Of a DNA stretch of 25,084 bases, positions 23,186-25,084 are shown piece by piece (within the stretch, counting starts at the first letter, position 1; each line of letters starts with the position of its first letter). Source of the DNA: Bacteroidetes bacterium 4572_112 (GTDB taxonomy: Bacteria; Bacteroidota; Bacteroidia; Bacteroidales; UBA1556). The notes under the pieces are model-generated. The model saw only the letters and a list, made by a program, of their open reading frames with translations, made no database searches and was not told the origin of the DNA. A program made the translations under genes and the position numbers. The stretch is from contig NIUZ01000023.1 of NCBI GenBank assembly GCA_002254285.1, positions 1 to 25,084 on the forward strand, given 5' to 3'.

Positions 23186-24220
23186 ATGAAAGAAATACTT
23201 ATTAAAGAAGCGGGGAGTGATTCTTTTGAATATATATCAAAATATATTGATGTTGATAATGTTGATACCCTTGTTGTTTCTACATCTTCGGCCTTTAATA
23301 TTGATAAGCAGTATCAAGAGTCATTTAAGAATATTGTCAATCTGAAGCCAATAAATGATATTAGGCGCATCAATAAGTTTTTTGAAAGTGTAAATGCTAA
23401 ACTAGAAGATGGTGGTGTATTTATTTGCAATGTAGAAACTTATACGCTTCGTAAACAGCGAATTCTAAAAAAATATCCCAAGGGAATAAATTGGGGAATG
23501 TATACTTTTGATTTTTTTGTAAAACGGGTTAGTCCAAAAGTTTGGGGTTTAAAGAAAGTTTATTTCTTTACAACTGCTGGGCGTAATAGAGTATTATCCA
23601 AGGCAGAAACTTTGGGTAGAATATACTCTTGTGGTTTTAAAGTTGTAAATGAAACAAGAATAAATGGCCGTTTATGGGTTGTTGTTAAGAAAATAAAAGA
23701 ACCTAGTTTTGACACGGATCCTACTTATGGCCCATTGATTTCCCTTAAGCGCCATGGGAAGAATGGGAAATTAATAAAAGTTTATAAGGCAAGAACTATG
23801 CATGCTTATTCTGAATACCTTCAGGAGTATGTTTATGAGCAAAATGATCTTCAAGAGGGAGGTAAATTTAAAAATGATTTCAGAATTACTACTGTTGGAA
23901 AGATTTTTAGAAAAACTTGGCTTGATGAACTACCGATGATTCTTAATTTGCTTAAAAGAGACTTGAAATTAGTAGGTGTAAGACCATTAAGTCAACAGTA
24001 TATGAGTCTTTATCCTGAGGATTTCCAAGAATTAAGAAAAAATTATAGACCAGGACTAGTTCCACCTTTTTACGCTGATTTACCAAAAGATTTGGAAGAA
24101 ATAATAGCTTCAGAAAAAAGGTATCTTGAAGCATTTGATAAACATCCAATTAGAACGGATTGGGTGTATTTTTGGAAAGCTTTCAATAATATAGTTTTTA
24201 AGAAAGCTCGTTCAAATTAA
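23186..24220 (+). CDS. Sugar-phosphate transferase (PglC/WbaP catalytic domain) with non-membrane N-terminal domain
   Basis: Probably starts a surface-polysaccharide repeat unit by transferring a sugar phosphate to undecaprenyl phosphate. I chose the ATG at 23186 (344 residues) over a TTG at 23162. Residues 180-305 match the bacterial sugar transferase domain: GPLISLKRHGKNGK, KARTM (201-205), FRKTWLDELP with catalytic pair Asp247-Glu248, LKLVGVRPLS (260-269) and YRPGLVPPF. The hydrophobic re-entrant helix that normally precedes the domain is not visible. Instead residues 1-175 form a soluble-looking domain with a methyltransferase-like end (LEDGGVFI, LSKAETLGRIYSCGFKVV) but no clear SAM-binding loop. 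I recall this architecture as a conserved Bacteroidetes family, so it is unlikely to be broken. The Wzi-like gene follows after 23 bases. Confidence 0.82.
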   Translation: MKEILIKEAGSDSFEYISKYIDVDNVDTLVVSTSSAFNIDKQYQESFKNIVNLKPINDIRRINKFFESVNAKLEDGGVFICNVETYTLRKQRILKKYPKGINWGMYTFDFFVKRVSPKVWGLKKVYFFTTAGRNRVLSKAETLGRIYSCGFKVVNETRINGRLWVVVKKIKEPSFDTDPTYGPLISLKRHGKNGKLIKVYKARTMHAYSEYLQEYVYEQNDLQEGGKFKNDFRITTVGKIFRKTWLDELPMILNLLKRDLKLVGVRPLSQQYMSLYPEDFQELRKNYRPGLVPPFYADLPKDLEEIIASEKRYLEAFDKHPIRTDWVYFWKAFNNIVFKKARSN

Positions 24221-24243
24221 ATAGATATTTAGAATATAAATAT

Positions 24244-24771
24244 ATGAGATATAGATTTTTACTAATAATAGCATTTTTTGCGTTATCTAATTTAACCTTC
24301 GCTCAGAATACCCCCACGCATATTACTCAAGTAGAGTTATATGATTTTATAGATGAGCTGGCTAATGAACAGCTTATATTTATTAATTCAGTAGTGAAGC
24401 CATATAGTCGTCAGCAAATATATGGGTGGCTTAGTGAAGCACAATCAGATACATCTGCATATTTATCTAGGCGTCAGAAAAAGCAAATTGAGTTTTATTT
24501 ACAAGAATATCAATTTGTGTCTACCGATTCAATAAATCCTTATGGTGATACAAAGCTGAATTTAATAGTAAAGTCTAGCAAAAAAGCATCTTTACATCTT
24601 ACTCAGTATGGATTCTATTATAAGGATAAGCAATTTACATTTGCTCTTAAACCTATTTGGGGTGTTGATTATCGTACTAATGATAGCGGCTCAGTACGTC
24701 ATTTTTGGGGTGGATTGAATGCCTATGCAACTGTTGGGAAGCACTGGAGTTTTTATGCTTCACTGAAATAA
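24244..24771 (+). pseudogene. Wzi-like capsule assembly protein, N-terminal part before a frame break
   Basis: The N-terminal 175 residues of an outer-membrane protein of the Wzi-like capsule assembly family (PF14052 type), which binds polysaccharide at the cell surface. A signal peptide ends at LTFAQ (residue 21). The typical family opening (a helical segment with LYDFIDELANEQLI and SRQQIYGWL), then barrel strands HLTQYGFYY, ALKPIWGVDY and HFWGGLNAYATVGKHWSFY, are clear. The frame stops at TAA (24769-24771) just after YASLK, where homologs continue. The missing continuation is present at once in the -1 frame, so this is one gene broken by an apparent single-base change or sequencing error. 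It is co-directional with the sugar transferase, 23 bases downstream. Confidence 0.75.
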
Positions 24772-25084
24772 TGGCTTTCCCCAATTATAAAACATTAGAA
24801 GAAGGTGGTAATTACAAACTTGGAGAAGGAGGAAGACCTGGTGGTGATTATTCTGAAATGCGTGGAGGAATTACTTATGCGTGGGATTGGGGTGATATAG
24901 GCCTGATAAAAGACCATATACAAGTTGGTAATAATAACCATGGAGCAAATATACTATCTGGCCGTACACCAAGTTATGCCATGATTAAATTGCATCTAAA
25001 CCCAGTAAAATGGTTCGATTTTAATTACCACCATGGTTGGTTAGTAAGCGAGGATATTGATAGTGCACGTTCGTATAATTCTAC
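24771..25084 (+). pseudogene. Wzi-like capsule assembly protein, continuation in the -1 frame, cut by window end
   Basis: The frame that includes codons from about 24765 onward reads MAFPNYKTLEEGGNYK, then DYSEMRGGITYAWDWGDIGL, IKDHIQVGNNNHGANILSG, RTPSYAMIKLHLNPVKWFDF and NYHHGWLVSEDIDSARSY. These are typical Wzi-like barrel strands and follow directly from the preceding fragment. An ATG at 24771-24773 overlaps the stop of that fragment (TAATG), so re-initiation is formally possible. However, the piece has no signal peptide and would not reach the outer membrane alone. The gene runs past the end of the window. Confidence 0.75.

Noticed and set aside
24762..24775. Programmed -1 frameshifting in the Wzi-like gene
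   Set aside because: No slippery heptamer lies in the correct phase, and I see no strong downstream hairpin. A simple indel or sequencing error is more likely.

Overview
The window looks like a chromosomal segment of a Bacteroidota (Bacteroidetes) bacterium. The DNA is AT-rich. At least ten genes or operons are preceded by an exact match to the Bacteroidetes -7 promoter box TAnnTTTG, and recognisable Shine-Dalgarno sequences are rare. One secreted esterase carries a type IX secretion C-terminal sorting domain, and rpmG is followed by the small Bacteroidetes-specific DUF4295 ribosomal gene. I cannot place it below phylum with confidence. I see no rRNA, tRNA, CRISPR array, phage genes or transposase.

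Layout. 1-528 (-): lipB, cut by the window edge. 663-2575 (-): a secreted esterase with an N-terminal glycan-binding-like domain, then a rhodanese lipoprotein. 2643-3722 (-): an RlmG-type rRNA methyltransferase. 3973-5499 (-): glycyl-tRNA synthetase with a clear terminator and a possibly leaderless promoter. 5601-7763 (+): a patatin-POTRA-barrel protein (type Vd autotransporter-like) whose stop codon abuts that of a convergent GHL10 glycosidase-like gene (7764-8810). 8886-9019 (-): a candidate small RNA with its own promoter box, three hairpins and an intrinsic terminator. 9149-9511 (-): a small, very acidic lipoprotein. 9737-10354 (+): a Nudix CoA pyrophosphatase. 10386-11354 (-): a polyprenyl diphosphate synthase.

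11538-13181 holds two tandem outer-membrane beta-barrel genes (11904-12461 and 12609-13181). Each has an upstream region containing a structured repeat unit that is about 97% identical between copies, although the proteins are only about 60% identical. The repeat reaches into the start codon of the second gene. This is the least explained part of the window. 13463-16249 (+) is a translation/secretion block: rpmG, a DUF4295 gene, ftsY and rimO, separated by intrinsic terminators.

16376-19381 (-) is a tight four-gene operon: a membrane-anchored endonuclease/exonuclease/phosphatase-family protein, a MacB/FtsX-type permease without an adjacent ATPase, a small secreted protein and a YwbE-family protein. 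A MITE-like inverted repeat (19547-19690) separates it from a second minus-strand operon (19706-22749): a 50-residue lipoprotein, a SprT-like metalloprotease, surE, a small membrane protein and lpxB. 22750-23185 is a divergent regulatory region with two dyads and a promoter box on each strand. It leads into a surface-polysaccharide operon: a sugar-phosphate transferase with an unusual N-terminal domain, then a Wzi-like outer-membrane protein whose reading frame breaks at about 24765.

All functional calls are from motif recognition by eye. No database search was possible.
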